Assembly (NCBI RefSeq): GCF_040958095.1
Contig: NC_091193.1
Location: forward strand, 33,726,614 to 33,790,613
Direction: 5' to 3'
DNA length: 64,000 nt
From: Procambarus clarkii
Taxonomy: Eukaryota > Arthropoda > Malacostraca > Decapoda > Cambaridae
Shown: positions 1 to 14,000 of the stretch, piece after piece
Numbering within the stretch: the first letter of the stretch is position 1
Layout of the letters: each line of letters opens with the position of its first letter
Made by a program: the position numbers and the translations under genes
The notes under the pieces: model-generated
The model's database searches: none
Seen by the model: only the letters and a program-made list of their open reading frames with translations
What the model was told of the DNA's origin: nothing

Positions 1-3000
1 TTGGAGCCAAATTCTGGCTCTCTGCACGTATTCGCAGTTTGAAATTACGACTTTTTCCCATCATTTGCTAAGTCCTGAAAGCGGCAGTGAGTAACATTTT
101 GCACAAACTCCCCTGCAGTTTTCGAAATATCCCAAATATCCCAATTTCGAGGCCTGAGCCATATTTTGGAGCCAAATTCTGGCTCTCTGCACGTATTCGC
201 AGTTTGAAATTGCGACTTTTTTATACCCAACATATGCCAAGTACTGAAAGCGGCGTTTGGTCACATTTGTCCCAATCCCCCCTGCAATTTTCTGAATATC
301 CCGAATATCCCAATTTCGAGGCCTGAGCCATATTTTGGAGCCAAATTCTGGCTCTCTGCACATATTCGCAGTTCGAAATTGCGAATTTTTATACCCAACA
401 TATGCCGAGTACTGAAAGCAGCAGTGAGTCACATTTTGCACAAACTCCCCTGCAGCTTTCAAAATATCCCAAATATCCCAATTTCGAGGTCTGAGTTATA
501 TTTTGGAGCCAACTTATGGCTCTCTGCACGTATTCGCAGTTTGATATTATGACTTATTATACCAAACAAATGCCAAGTACTGAAAGCGGCGTTAGGTCAC
601 ATTTGTCCCAAACCTCCCTTCAGTTTTCAAAATATCCCAAACATCCCAATTTCGAGGCCTGAGCCATATTTTTTGAGAAAAATTCTGGCCCTCTGAACGT
701 ATTCGCAGTTTGAAATTAAGACTTTTTTATACCCAACATTTGCCAAGTCATGCAAGCGGCAGTGAGTCACATTTTGCATAAACTCCCCTGCAGTTTTCAA
801 AATATCCCAAACATCCCAATTTCGAGGCCTGAGCTAATTTTGGAGCCAAATTTTGGCTCTCTGCACGTTTTCGCAGTTTAATATTACGACTTTTTATACC
901 CAACATATGCCAAGTACTGAAAGCGGCAGTGAGTCACATTTTTCACAAACTCCCTTGCAGTTTTCAAAATACCCCAAATATCCCAATTTGGAGGCCTGAG
1001 CCATATTTTTGAGCCAAATTCTGGCTCTCTGCACGTATTCGCAGTTTGAAATTACGACTTTTTATACCAAACATATGCAACGTACTGAAAGCGGCGTTTG
1101 GTCATATTTGTCCCAAACCCCTCTGCAGTTTTCAAAATATCCCAAACATCCCAATTTCGAGGCCTTAGCCATATTTTGGAGCCAAATTTTGGCTCTATGC
1201 ATGTATTCGCAGTTTTAAATTACGACTTTTTATACCCAACATATGCCTAGTCCTGAAAGCGGCAGAGAGTCACATTTTGCACAAACTCCCCTGCAGTTTT
1301 CGAAATATCCCAAATATCCCAATTTCGTGGCCTGAGCCATATTTTAGAGCCGAATTCTGGCTCTCTGCACGTATTCGCAGTTTGAAATTACGACTTTTTA
1401 TACCCAACATATGCCAAGTACTGAAAGCGGCGTTTGGTCATATTTGTCCCAATCCCCCCTGCAGTTTTCAAAATATCCCAAACATCCCAATTTCGAGACC
1501 TGAGCCATATTTTGGAGCCAAATTCTGGCTCTCTTCACGTATTCGCAGTTTGAAATTACGACATTTTATACCCAACATATGCCAAGTACTGAAAGCGGCA
1601 GAGAGTCACATTTTGCACAAACTCCCCTGCAGTTTTTAAAATATCCCAAATATCCCAATTTCGAGGCCTGAGCTATATTTTGGAGCCAAATTCTGGCTCT
1701 CTGCAGGTATTCGCTGTTTGAAATTACGACTTTTTATACCCAACATATGCGAAGTACTGAAAGCGGCGTTTGGTCACATTTGTCTCAAACCTCATTGCAT
1801 TTTTAAAAGTATCCCAAACATCCCCAATTTCGAGGGCTGAGCCACATTTTGGAGCCAAATTCTGGCTCTATACTCGTATTCGCAGTTTGAAATTACGACT
1901 TTTTATACCCAACATATGCGAAATCCTGAAAGCAGCAGTGAGTCACATTTTGCGCAAACTCCCTGCAGTTTTCGAATTATCCCAAATATCCCAATTTCGT
2001 GGCCTGAGCCATATTTTGGAGCCAAATTCTGGCTCTCTGCACGTATTCGCAGTTTGAAATTACGACTTTTTATACCCAACATATTCCAAGTACTGAAAGC
2101 GGCAGTGAGTAACATTTTGCACAAACTCCCCTGCAGTTTTTAAAATATCCCAAATATCCCAATTTCGAGGCCTGAGCCATATTTTGGAGCCAAATCCTGG
2201 CTCTCTGCATGTATTCGCAGTTTGAAATAACGACTTTTTATACAGAACATATGCCAAGTACTGAAAGCGGCGTTGGGTCACATTTGTCCCAATCTCCCCT
2301 GCAATTTTCAAAATATTCCGAACATCCCAATTTCGAGGCCTGAGCCATATTTTGGAGCCAAATTCTGGCCCAATGTATGTATTCGCAGTTTGAAATTGCG
2401 ACTTTCTTTACCCAACATATGCCAAGTACTGAAAGCAGCAGTGAGTCACATTTTGCACAAACTCCCCTGCAGCTTTCAAAATATCCCAAATATCCCAAAT
2501 TCGAAGCCTGAGCCATATTTTGAAGCAAAATTTTGGCTCTCTGTACGTATTCGCAGTTTGATATTATGACTTTTTTATACCCAACAAATGCCAAGTACTG
2601 AAAGCGGCGTTTGGCCACATTTGTCCCAATCCCCCCTGCAATTCTCAAAATATCCAGAATATCCGAATTTCGAGCCCTGAGCCATATTTTGGAGCCAAAT
2701 TCTGGCTCTCTGCACCTATTCGCAGTTTGAAATTACGATTTTTATACCCAACATATGCGAAGTACTGAAAGCGGCGTTTGGTCACATTTGTCCCAAACCT
2801 CATTGCATTTTTAAAAATATCCCAAACATCCCAATTTCGAGGCCTGAGCCATATTTTGGAGCCAAATTCTGGCTTTCTGCACGTATTCGCAGTTTAATAT
2901 TACGACTTTTTATACCCATCATATGCCAAGTACTGAAAGCGGTAGTGAGTCACATTTTGTACAAACTCCCCTGCAGTTTTCAAAATATCCCAAATCAACC

Positions 3001-4680
3001 AATTTCGAGGCTTGAGCCTTATTTTGGAGCCAAATTCAGGCTGTCTGCACGTATTCGCAGTTTGAAATTACGACTTTTTATACCCAACATATGCGAATTA
3101 CTGAGAGCGGCGTTTGGTCACATTTGTCCCAAACCTCCCTGCAGTTTTCAAAATATCGCAAACATCCCAATTTCGAGGCCTGAGCCATATTTTGGAGACA
3201 AATTCTGGCTCTCTGCACATATTCGCAGTTTGAAATTACGACTTTTTATACGGAACATATGCCAAGTACTGAGAGCGGCGTTTGGTCACATTTGTCCCAA
3301 TCCCCCGTTCAGTTTTCAAAATATCCCAAACACCCCAATTTAGAGGCCTGAGCCAAATTCTGGCTCTATGCACGTATTCGCAGTTTGAAATTTTGACTTT
3401 TTATACCCAACATATGTCAAGTCCCGAAAGAGGCAATGAGTCACATTTTGCACAAATTCCCCTGCAGTTTTTGAAATATGACAAATATCCCAAGTTCGAG
3501 GCCTGAACCATATTTTGGAGCCAAATTCTGGCTCTCTGCACGTATTCGCAGTTTGAAATTGCGACTTTTTTATACCCAACATATGCAAAGTACTGAAAGC
3601 GGCGTTTGGTCACATTTTGCACAAACTCCCCTGCAGTTTTCAAAATATCTCAAACATCCCAATATCGAGGCCTGAGCCATATTTTGGAGCCAAATTCTGG
3701 TTCTCTGCACGTATTCACAGTTTGATATTATGACTTTTTATAACCAACATATGCAAAGTACTGAAAGCGGCGTTTGGTCACATTTGTCCCAATCCCCGCT
3801 GCAGTTTTCAAAATATCCCAAACATCCCAATATCGAGGCCCGAGCCATATTTTGGAGCCAAATTCTGGCTCTCTGCACGTATTCGCAGTTTGAAATTACG
3901 ACTTTTTATACCCAACATATGCCAAGTACTGAAAGCGGCATTTGGTCTTATTTGTCCCAAACCCCCCTGCAGTTTTCAAAATATCCCAAACATCTCAATT
4001 TCGAGGCCTGAGCCAAATTCTGGCTCTATGCACGTATTCGCAGTTTGAAATTACGACTTTTTATACCCAACATATGTCTAGTCCTTAAAGCGGCAATGAG
4101 TCACATTTTGTACAAACTCCCCTGCAGTTTTCAAAATATCCCAAACATCCCAATTTCGAGGCCTGAACCATATTTTGGAGCCAAATTCAGGCTCTCTGCA
4201 CGTATTCGCAGTTTGAAATTACGACTTTTTATACCCAACATATGCCAAGTACTGAAAGCGGCGTTTGGTCACATTTGTCCCAAACCTCCCTCCAGTTTTC
4301 AAAATATCCCAAATATCCCAATTTCGAGGCTTGAGCCATATTTTGGAGCCAAAATCTAGCTCTCTGCACGTATTCGCAGTTCGAAATTACGACTTTTTAT
4401 ACCCAACATATGCAAAGTACTGAAAGCGGCATTTTGGTCACATTTGTCCCTAACCTCCCTGCAGTTTTCAAAATATCCCAAATATTCCAATTTCGAGGCC
4501 TGAGCCATATTTTGGAGCCAAATTCTGGCTCCCTGCACGTATTCGCAGTTTGATATTACGACTTTTTATACCCAACATATGCCAAGTACTGAAAGCGGCG
4601 TTTGGTCACATTTGTCCCAAACCTCCCTCCAGTTTTCGAAATATCCCAAATATCCCAATTTCGGGGCCTGAGCCATATTT
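1..4680 (+). repeat. Left-edge diverged satellite monomers
   Basis: About 28 monomers of forms A and B, with no recent large duplication inside the block. The first monomer (1-165) is short because the T-tract runs straight into ccc, without the usual ata. About 2040-2340 resembles 6560-6860, and about 2273-2570 resembles 13339-13640, including an unusual tggcccaatgtatg variant and a cttt-for-tttt change in the T-tract. About 3540-4100 resembles 15616-16176 at a spacing of 12,076 bp (72 monomers), sharing a ttataaccaac variant at about 3739 and 15815. These are old, partly decayed duplications. No non-satellite sequence is seen. Confidence 0.9.
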
Positions 4681-7500
4681 TGGAGTCAAATTCTGACTCT
4701 CTGCACGTATTCGCAGTTTGATATTACGTCTTTTTATACCCAACATATGCCTGGTACTGGACGCAGCAGTAAGTCACATTTTGCACAAACTCCCCTGCAG
4801 CTTTCAAAATATCCCAAATATCCCAATTTCGAGGCCTGAGCCATATTTTGGAGCCAAATTCTGGCTCTCTGCACGTATTCTCAGTTTGAAATTACTAATT
4901 TTTTATACCCAACATATGCCAGGTACTGGACGCAGCAGTGAGTCACATTGTGCATAAACTCCCCTGCAGTTTTCAAAATATCCCAAATATCCCAATTTCG
5001 AGGCCTGAGCCATTTTTTGGAGCCAAATTCAGGCTCTCTGCACGTATTTGCAGTTTGAAATTGCGACTTTTTTATACCCAACATATGCCAAGAACTGAAA
5101 GCTGCAGTGAGTAACATTTTGCACAAACTCCCCTGCAGTTTTCAAAATATCCCAAATATCCCAATTTCGAGGCCTGAGCCATATTTTGGAGCCAAATTCT
5201 GGCTCTCAGCACGTATTGGCAGTTTGAAATTGCGAATTTTTATACCCAACATATGCCGAGTACTGCAAGCAGCAGTGAGTCACATTTTGCACAAACTCCC
5301 CTGCAGGTTTCAAAATATCCCAAATACCCCAATTTCGAGGCCTGAGCCATATTTTGGAGCCAAATTCTGGCTCTCTGCACGTATTCGCAGTTTGAAATTA
5401 CTACTTTTTTATACCCAACATATGCAAAGTACTGAAAGCGGCGTTTGGTGACATATGTCCCAAACTTCCATGCAGTTTTCAAAATATCCCAAACATCCCA
5501 ATATCGAGGCCTGAGCCACATTTTAGAGCCAAATTTAGGCTCTCTGCACGTATTCGCAGCTTGAAATAACGACTTTTTATACCCAACATATGCCAAGTAC
5601 TGAAAAAGGCAGTGAGTCACATTTTGCACAAACTTCCCTGCAGTTTTCGAAATATCCCAAATATCCCAATTTCGAGGCCTGAGCCATATTTTGGAGCAAA
5701 ATTCAAGCTCTCTGCACGTAATCGCAGTTTGAAATTACGACTTTTTATACCCAACAAATGCCAAGTACTGAAAGCGGCAGTGAGTCACATTTTGCACAAA
5801 CCTTCCTGCAGTTTATAACATATCCCAAACATCCCAATATCGAGTCCTGAGCCATATTTTGGAGCCAAATTCTGGCTCTCTGCACGTATTCGCAGTTTGA
5901 TATTACGACATTTTATACCCAACATATGCCAAGTCCTGAAAGCGGCAGTGAGTCATATTTTGCACAAACTCCCCTGCAGTTTTCAAAATATCCCAAATTT
6001 CACGATTTCGAGGCCTGAGCCATATTTTGGAGCCAAAATCTGGCTCTCTGCACGTATTCGCAGTTTTAAATTGCGACTTTTTTATACCCAACATATGCCA
6101 AGTACTGAAAGCGGCAGTGAGTGACATTTTGCACAAACTCCCTTGCAGTTTTCGAAATATCCCAAGTATCCCAATTTCAAGGCCTGAGCCATATTTTGGA
6201 GCCAAATTCTGGCTCTCTGCACGTATTCGCAGTTTGAAATTACGACTTTTTTATACCCAACTAATGCCAAGTCCTGAAAGCGGCAGTGAGTCACATTTTG
6301 CATAAACTCCCCTGCAGTTTTCAAAATATCCCAAATATCCCAATTTTGAGGCCTGAGCCATTTTTTGGAGCCAAATTCTGGCTCTCTGCACGTATTCGCA
6401 GTTTGAAATTGCGACTTTTTTATACCCAACATATGCCAAGAACTGAAAGCGGAGTTTTGACACATTTGTCCCAATCTCCTCTGCAGTTTTCAAAATATAT
6501 CAAACATCCCAATTTCGAGCCCTGAGCCATATTTTAGAGCCAAATTCAGGCTCTCTGCACGTATTCACAGTTTGAAATTACGACTTTTTATACCCAACAT
6601 ATTCCAAGTACTGAAAGCGGCAGTGAGTAACATTTTGCACAAACTCCCCTGCAGTTTTCAAAATATCCCACATATCCCAATTTCGAGGCCTGAGCCATAT
6701 TTTGGAGCCAAATCCTGGCTCTCTGCACGTATTCGCAGTTTGAAATAACGACTTTTTATACAGAACATATGCCAAGTACTGAAAGCGGCGTTGGGTCACA
6801 TTTGTCTCAATCCCCCCTGCAATTTTCAAAATATTCCGAACATCCCAATTTCGAGGCCTGAGCCATATTTTGAAGCAAAATTTTGGCTCTCTGTACGTAT
6901 TCGCAGTTTGATATTATGATTTTTTATACCCAACAAATGCCAAGTACTGAAAGCGGTGTTTGGCCACATTTGTCCCAATCCCCCCTGCAATTTTCAAAAT
7001 ATCCCGGACATCCCAATTTCGAGGGCAGAGCCATATTTTGGAGCCAAATTATGGCTCTCTGCACGTATTCACAGTTTGAAATTACGACTTTTTTATACCC
7101 AACATATGCTAAGTACTGAAAGCGGCGTTTGGTCATATTTGTCCCAAACCCCCTGCAGTTTTCAAAATATCCCAAACTTCCCAATTTCGAGGCCTGAGCC
7201 ATATTTTGGAGCTAAATTCCAGCTCTCTGTACATATTCGCAGTTTGATATTTCGACTTTTTATACCCAACATATGCCAAGTACTGGAAGCGGCAATGAGT
7301 CACATTTTGCACAAACTCCCCTGTAGTTTTCAAAATATCCCAAAGATTCCAATTTCGAGGCCTGAGCCATATTTTATAGCCAAATTCAGGCTCTCTGCAC
7401 GTATTCACAGTTTGAAATTACGACTTTTTATACCCAACATTTGCCAAGTACTGAAAGCGGCGTTTGGTCACATTTGTCCCAAACCTCCCTCCAGTTTTCG
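4681..7500 (+). repeat. Older segmental duplication, copy 1
   Basis: This block corresponds monomer by monomer to 11071-14216. Shared rare variants include gagtcaaattctgactctc followed by ttacgtc (4684 and 11074), ctcagcacgtattggcag (5204 and 11762), and the triple tatatcaaacatccc near 6497 and 13044. The spacing steps from about 6,390 bp near 4.7 kb to 6,557 bp near 5.1 kb, 6,547 bp near 6.3 kb and 6,716 bp near 7.1 kb. Single monomers were therefore gained or lost after duplication. Divergence is clearly greater than in the 36-52 kb duplication, so I infer an older event. Confidence 0.75.
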
Positions 7501-7880
7501 AAATATCCCAAATATCCCAATTTCGAGGCTTGAGCTATATTTTGGAGGCAAAATCTGTCTCTCTGCACGTATTCGCAGTTCGAAATTGCGAATTTTTTAT
7601 ACCCAACATATGCCAAGTACTGGACGCAGCAGTGAGTCACATTTTGCACAAACTCCCCTGCAGTTTTCAAAATATCCCAAATATCTTAATTTCGAGGCTT
7701 GAGCCATATTTTGGAGCCAAATTCTGTCTCTCTGCACTTATTCGCAGTTTGAAATTGCGACTTTATTATACCCAACATATGCCAAGTACTGAAAGCGGCA
7801 GTGAGTCACATTTTGAACAAACCCCCCTGCAGTTTTCAAAATATCCCAAATTTCCCAATTTTGAGACCTGAGCCCTATTT
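7440..7880 (+). repeat. Higher-order segment X, copy 1
   Basis: Nearly three monomers, repeated at 9959-10399 with a 2,519-bp spacing (15 monomers). Shared rare variants are the gtctctctgcacgtattcg form with gcgaattttt, ggacgcagcagtgag, atatcttaatttcgaggc and ctgcacttattcgc. A more diverged relative lies at about 19800-20090. Confidence 0.8.
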
Positions 7881-8886
7881 TCGAGCCAAATTCTGGCTCT
7901 CTGCACGTATTCGCAGTTAGAAATTACGACTTTTTATACCCAACATATGCTAAGTCATGAAAACGGCAGTGAGTCACATTTTGCACAAACTTCCCTGTAG
8001 TTTTCAATATATCCCAAATATCCCAATATCGAGGCCTGAGCAATATTTTGGAGCAAAATTCTGGCTCTCTGCACGTATTCGCAGTTTGATATTACGACTT
8101 TTTATACCCAACATATGCCAAGTCCTGAAAGCGGCATTGAGTCACATTTTGCACAAACGCCCCTGCAGTTTTCCAAATGTCCAAAATATCCCAATTTTGA
8201 GGCCTGAGCCATATTTTGGAGCCAAATTCTGGCTCTCTGCACGTATTTGCAGTTTTAAATTACGACTTTTTATACCCAACATATGCCAAGTCCTGAAAAC
8301 GGCGTTTGGTCACATTTGACCAAACCTCCTCCAGTTTTCAAAATATCCCAAATATCCCAATTTCGAGGCTTGAGCCATATTTTGGAACCAAAATCTGGCT
8401 CTCTGCACGTATTCGCAGGTTGAAATTATGACTTATTATACCCAACATATGCCAAGTACTGAAAGCGGCAATGAGTCACATTTTGCACAAACTCCCCTGC
8501 AGTTTTCAAAATATATCAAACATCCCAATTTCGAGGCCTAAGCCATATTTTGGAGCCAAATTCACGCTCTCTGCACGTATTCGCAGTTTGAAATTACGAC
8601 TTTTTATACCCAACATATGCCAAGTACTGAAAGCGTCGTTTGGTCACATTTGTCCCAAACCTCCCTCCAGTTTTCGAAATATCCCAAATATCCCAATTTC
8701 GAGGCCTGAGCCATATTTTGGAGCCAAAATCTGGCTCTCTGCACGTATTCGCAGTTTTAAATTGCGACTTTTTATACCCAACGTATGCCAAGTACTGAAA
8801 GCAGCGTTTGGTCACATTTGTCCCAATCCCCCCTGCAATTTTCAAAATATCCCGAACATCCCAATTTCGAGGCCTGAGCCATATTT
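7881..8886 (+). repeat. Higher-order unit Y (6 monomers), copy 1
   Basis: Six monomers of about 1,006 bp, followed directly by a near-identical copy at 8887-9893. Diagnostic variants in order are tcgagccaaattc with cagttagaaatt, atgctaagtcatgaaaac, gagcaatattttggagc, ttccaaatgtccaaaatatc, ggaaccaaaatctgg with caggttg, and aagcgtcgtttgg. The copies differ by a one-base indel in the C-tract near 8326 and 9332 and by a few substitutions. Confidence 0.88.
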
Positions 8887-9893
8887 TCGAGCAAAATTCT
8901 GGCTCTCTGCACGTATTCGCAGTTAGAAATTACGACTTTTTATACCCAACATATGCTAAGTCATGAAAACGGCAGTGAGTCACATTTTGCACAAACTTCC
9001 CTGTAGTTTTCAATATATCCCAAATATCCCAATATCGAGGCCTGAGCAATATTTTGGAGCAAAATTCTGGCTCTCTGCACGTATTCGCAGTTTGATATTA
9101 CGACTTTTTATACCCAACATATGCCAAGTCCTGAAAGCGGCATTGAGTCACATTTTGCACAAACGCCCCTGCAGTTTTCCAAATGTCCAAAATATCCCAA
9201 TTTCGAGGCCTGAGCCATATTTTGGAGCCAAATTCTGGCTCTCTGCACGTATTTGCACTTTTAAATTACGACTTTTTATACCCAACATATGCCAAGTCCT
9301 GAAAACGGCGTTTGGTCACATTTGACCAAACCTCCCTCCAGTTTTCAAAATATCCCAAATATCCCAATTTCGAGGCTTGAGCCATATTTTGGAACCAAAA
9401 TCTGGCTCTCTGCACGTATTCGCAGGTTGAAATTACGACTTATTATACCCAACATATGCCAAGTACTGAAAGCGGCAATGAGTCACATTTTGCACAAACT
9501 CCCCTGCAGTTTTCAAAATATATCAAACATCCCAATTTCGAGGCCTAAGCCATATTTTGGAGCCAAATTCACGCTCTCTGCACGTATTCGCAGTTTGAAA
9601 TTACGACTTTTTATACCCAACATATGCCAAGTACTGAAAGCGTCGTTTGGTCACATTTGTCCCAAACCTCCCTCCAGTTTTCGAAATATCCCAAATATCC
9701 CAATTTCGAGGCCTGAGCCATATTTTGGAGCCAAAATCTGGCTCTCTGCACGTATTCGCAGTTTTAAATTGTGACTTTTTATACCCAACGTATGCCAAGT
9801 ACTGAAAGCAGCGTTTGGTCACATTTGTCCCAATCCCCCCTGCAATTTTCAAAATATCCCGAACATCCCAATTTCGAGGCCTGAACCATATTT
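8887..9893 (+). repeat. Higher-order unit Y (6 monomers), copy 2
   Basis: Tandem copy of 7881-8886 at 1,006-1,007 bp, carrying the same ordered set of monomer-specific variants. Differences seen include gcaaaattc against gccaaattc near the start and cacttttaaatt against cagttttaaatt near 9253. The near identity shows a recent unequal exchange involving exactly six monomers. Confidence 0.88.
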
Positions 9894-9958
9894 TCGAGCC
9901 AAATTCTGGCTCTCTGCACGTATTCGCAGTTAGAAATTACGACTTTTTATACCCAAAA

Positions 9959-10399
9959 TATGCCAAGTCCTGAAAGCGGCGTTTGGTCACATTTGACCCA
10001 AACCTCCCTCCAGTTTTCAAAATATCCCAAATATCCCAATTTCGAGGCTTGAGCTATATTTTGGAGCCAAAATCTGTCTCTCTGCACGTATTCGCAGTTC
10101 GAAATTGCGAATTTTTTATACCCAACATATGCCAATTTCTGGACGCAGCAGTGAGTCACATTTTGCACAAACTCCCCTGCAGTTTTCAAAATATCCCAAA
10201 TATCTTAATTTCGAGGCTTGAGCCATATTTTGGAGCCAAATTCTGTCTCTCTGCACTTATTCGCAGTTTGAAATTGCGACTTTATTATATCCAACATATG
10301 CCAAGTACTGAAAGCGGCAGTGAGTCACATTTTGAACAAACCCCCCTGCAGTTTTCAAAATATCCCAAATTTCCCAATTTTGAGACCTGAGCCATATTT
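9959..10399 (+). repeat. Higher-order segment X, copy 2
   Basis: Copy of 7440-7880 at a 2,519-bp spacing. It begins after a short Y-like start (tcgagccaaattc with cagttagaaatt near 9895-9935), so the Y-to-X switch occurs inside a monomer. This suggests a recombination point near 9940-9980. Confidence 0.8.
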
Positions 10400-10910
10400 T
10401 CGAGCCAAATTCTGGCTCTCTGCACGTATTCGCAGTTAGAAATTACGACTTTTTATACCCAACATATGCTAAGTCATGAAAACGGCAGTGAGTCACATTT
10501 TGCACAAACTTCCCTGTAGTTTCCAAATATCCCAAATATCCCAATATCGAGGCCTGAGCAATATTTTGGAGCAAAATTCTGGCTCTCTGCACGTATTCGC
10601 AGTTTGATATTACGACTTTTTATACCCAACATATGCCAAGTCCTGAAAGCGGCATTGAGTCACATTTTGCACAAACGCCCCTGCAGTTTTCCAAATGTCC
10701 AAAATATCCCAATTTCGAGGCCTGAGCCATATTTTGGAGCCAAATTCTGGCTCTCTGCACGTATTTGCAGTTTTAAATTACGACTTTTTATACCCAACAT
10801 ATGCCAAGTCCTGAAAACGGCGTTTGGTCACATTTGACCAAACCTCCCTTCAGTTTTCAAAATATCCCAAATATCCCAATTTCGAGGCTTGAGCCATATT
10901 TTGGAGCCAA
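10400..10910 (+). repeat. Partial higher-order unit Y', about 3 monomers
   Basis: Third copy of the first half of unit Y, 1,513 bp (9 monomers) from copy 2. It carries atgctaagtcatgaaaac at about 10467, gagcaatattttggagc and the fused ttccaaatgtccaaaatatc. It then passes into unrelated monomers near 10910. Together with the preceding blocks it gives the order X-Y-Y-X-Y'. Confidence 0.8.
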
Positions 10911-11070
10911 ATTCACGCTCTCTGCACGTATTTGCAGTTTTAAATTACGACTTTTTATACCCAACATATGCCAAGTACTGAAAGCGGCGTTTGGTCACAT
11001 TTGTCCCAAACCTCCCTCCAGTTTTCGAAATATCCCAAATATCCCAATTTCGAGGCCTGAGCCATATTTT

Positions 11071-14000
11071 GCAGTCAAATTCTGACTCTCTGCACGTATT
11101 CGCAGTTTGATATTACGTCTTTTTATACCCAACATATGCCAGGTACTGGACGCAGCAGTGAGTCACATTTTGCACAAACTCCCCTGCAGCTTTCAAAATA
11201 TCCCAAATATCCCAATTTCGAGGCCTGAGCCATATTTTTGAGCCAAATTCTGGCTCTCTGCACGTATTCTCAGTTTGAAATTACGAATTTTTTATACCAA
11301 ACATATGCCAGGTACTGGACGCAGCAGTGAGTCACATTTTGCATAAACTCCCCTGCAGTTTTCAAAATATCCCAAATATCCCAATTTCGAGGCCTGAGCC
11401 ATTTTTTGGAGCCAAATTCTGGCTCTCTGCACGTATTTGCAGTTTGAAATTGCGACTTTTTTATACCCAACATATGCCAAGAACTGAAAGCGGCGTTTGG
11501 ACACATTTGTCCCAATCCCTCCTGCAATTTTCAAAATATATCAAACATCCCAATTTCGAGTCCTGAGCCTTATTTTAGAGCCAAATTCAGGCTCTCTGCA
11601 CGTATTCGCAGTTTGAAATTACGACTTTTTATACCCAACAAATGCCAAGTACTGAAAGCTGTAGTGAGTAACATTTTGCACAAACTCCCCTGCAGTTTTC
11701 AAAATATCCCAAATATTCCAATTTCGAGGCCTGAGCCATATTTTGGAGCCAAATTCTGGCTCTCAGCACGTATTGGCAGTTTGAAATTGCGAATTTTTAT
11801 ACAAAACATATGCCGAGTACTGAAAGCAGCAGTGAGTCACATTTTGCACAAACTCCCCTGCAGGTTTCAAAATATCCCAAATACCCCAATTTCGAGGCAT
11901 GAGCCATATTTTGGAGCCAAATAGTGGCTCTCTGCACGTATTCGCAGTTTGAAATTACTACTTTTTTATACCCAACATATGCGAAGTACTGAAAGCGGCG
12001 TTTGGTCACATTTGTCCCAAACATCCCTGCAGTTTTCAAAATATCCCAAACATTCCAATATCGAGGCCTGAGCCATATTTTGGAGCCAAATTCAGGCTCT
12101 CTGCCCGTATTCTCAGTTTGAAATTACGACTTTTTATACCCAACCAATGCCAAGTACTGAAAGCGGCAGTGGGTCACATTTTCCACAAACTCCCCTGCAG
12201 TTTTCAAAATATCCCAATTTCGAGGCCTGAGTCATATTTTGGAGCCAAAATTTGGCTCTTTGCACGTATTCGCAGTTTGAAATTACAACTTTTTATACCC
12301 AACATATGCCAAGTACTGAATGCGGCGTTTGGTCACAAATGTCCCAAACTTCCATGCAGTTTTCAAAATATCCCATACATCCCAATATCGAGGCTTGAGC
12401 CACATTTTAGAGCCAAATTTAGGCTCTCTGCACGTATTCGCAGCTTGAAATAACGACTTTTTATACCCAACATATGCCAAGTACTGTAAAAGGCAGTGAG
12501 TCACATTTTGCACAAACTCCCCTGCAGTTTCCAAAATATCGCAAATATCCCAATTTCGAGGCCTGAGCCATTTTTTGGAGCCAAATTCTGGCTCTCTGCA
12601 CGTATTCGCAGTTTGAAATTGCGACTTTTTATACCGGACATATGTGAAGTACCGATAGCGGCATTTGGTCACATTTGTCCCAAACCCCCCTGCAGTTTTC
12701 AAAATATCCCAAACATCCCAATTTCGAGGCCTGAGCCACATTTTAGAGCCAAATTCTGGCTCTCTGCACGTATTCGCAGTTTGAAATTACGACTTTTTTA
12801 TACCCAACATAGGCCAAGTCTAGAAAGCGGCATTGAGTCACATTTTGCATAAACTCCCCTGCAGTTTTCAAAATATCCCAAATATCCCAATTTCGAGGCC
12901 TGAGCCATTTTTTGGAGCCAAATTCTGGCTCTCTGCACGTATTCGCAGTTTGAAATTGCGACTTTTTTATATCCAACATATGCCAAGAACTGAAAGCGGA
13001 GTTTGGACACATTTGTCCCAATCTCCTCTGCAGTTTTCAAAATATATCAAACATCCCAATTTCGAGCCCTGAGCCATATTTTAGAGCCAAATTCAGGCTC
13101 TCTGCACGTATTCGCAGTTTGAAATTACGACTTTTTATACCCAACATATTCCAAGTACTGAAAGCGGCAGTGAGTAACATTTTGCACAAACTCCCCTGCA
13201 GTTTTCAAAATATCCCAAGTATCCCAATGTCGAGGCCTGAGCCATATTTTCGAGCCAAATTCTGGCTCTCTGCACGTATTCTCAGTTTGAAATTACGACT
13301 TTTTTATACCCAACATATGCCAAGTACTGAAAGCGGCGTTGGGTCACATTTGTCCCAATCCCCCCCGCAATTTTCAAAATATTCCGAACATCCCAATTTC
13401 GAGGCCTGAGCCATATTTTGGAGCCAAATTCTGGCCCAATGTATGTATTCGCAGTTTGAAATTGCGACTTTCTTTACCCAACATATGCCAAGTACTGAAA
13501 GCAGCAGTGAGTCACATTTTGCACAAACTCTCCTGCAGCTTTCAAAATATCCCAAATATCCCAATTTCGAGGCCTGAGCCATATTTTGAAGCAAAATTTT
13601 GGCTCTCTGCACGTATTCGCAGTTTGAAATTGCGACTTTTTTATACCCAACAAATGCCAAGTACTGAAAGCGGTGTTTGGCCACATTTGTCCCAATCCCC
13701 CCTGCAATTTTCAAAATATCCCGAACATCCCAATTTCGAGCCAGAGCCATATTTTGGAGCCAAATTCTGGCTCTCTGCACGTATTCACAGTTTGAAATTA
13801 CGACTTTTTTATACCCAACATATGCCAAGTACTAAAAGCGGCGTTTGGTCATATTTGTCCCAAACCCCCTGTAGTTTTCAAAATATCCCAAACTTCCCAA
13901 TTTCGAGGCCTGAGCCATATTTTGGAGCTAAATTCCAGCTCTCTGTACATATTCGCAGTTTGATATTTCGACTTTTTATACCCAACATATGCCAAGTACT

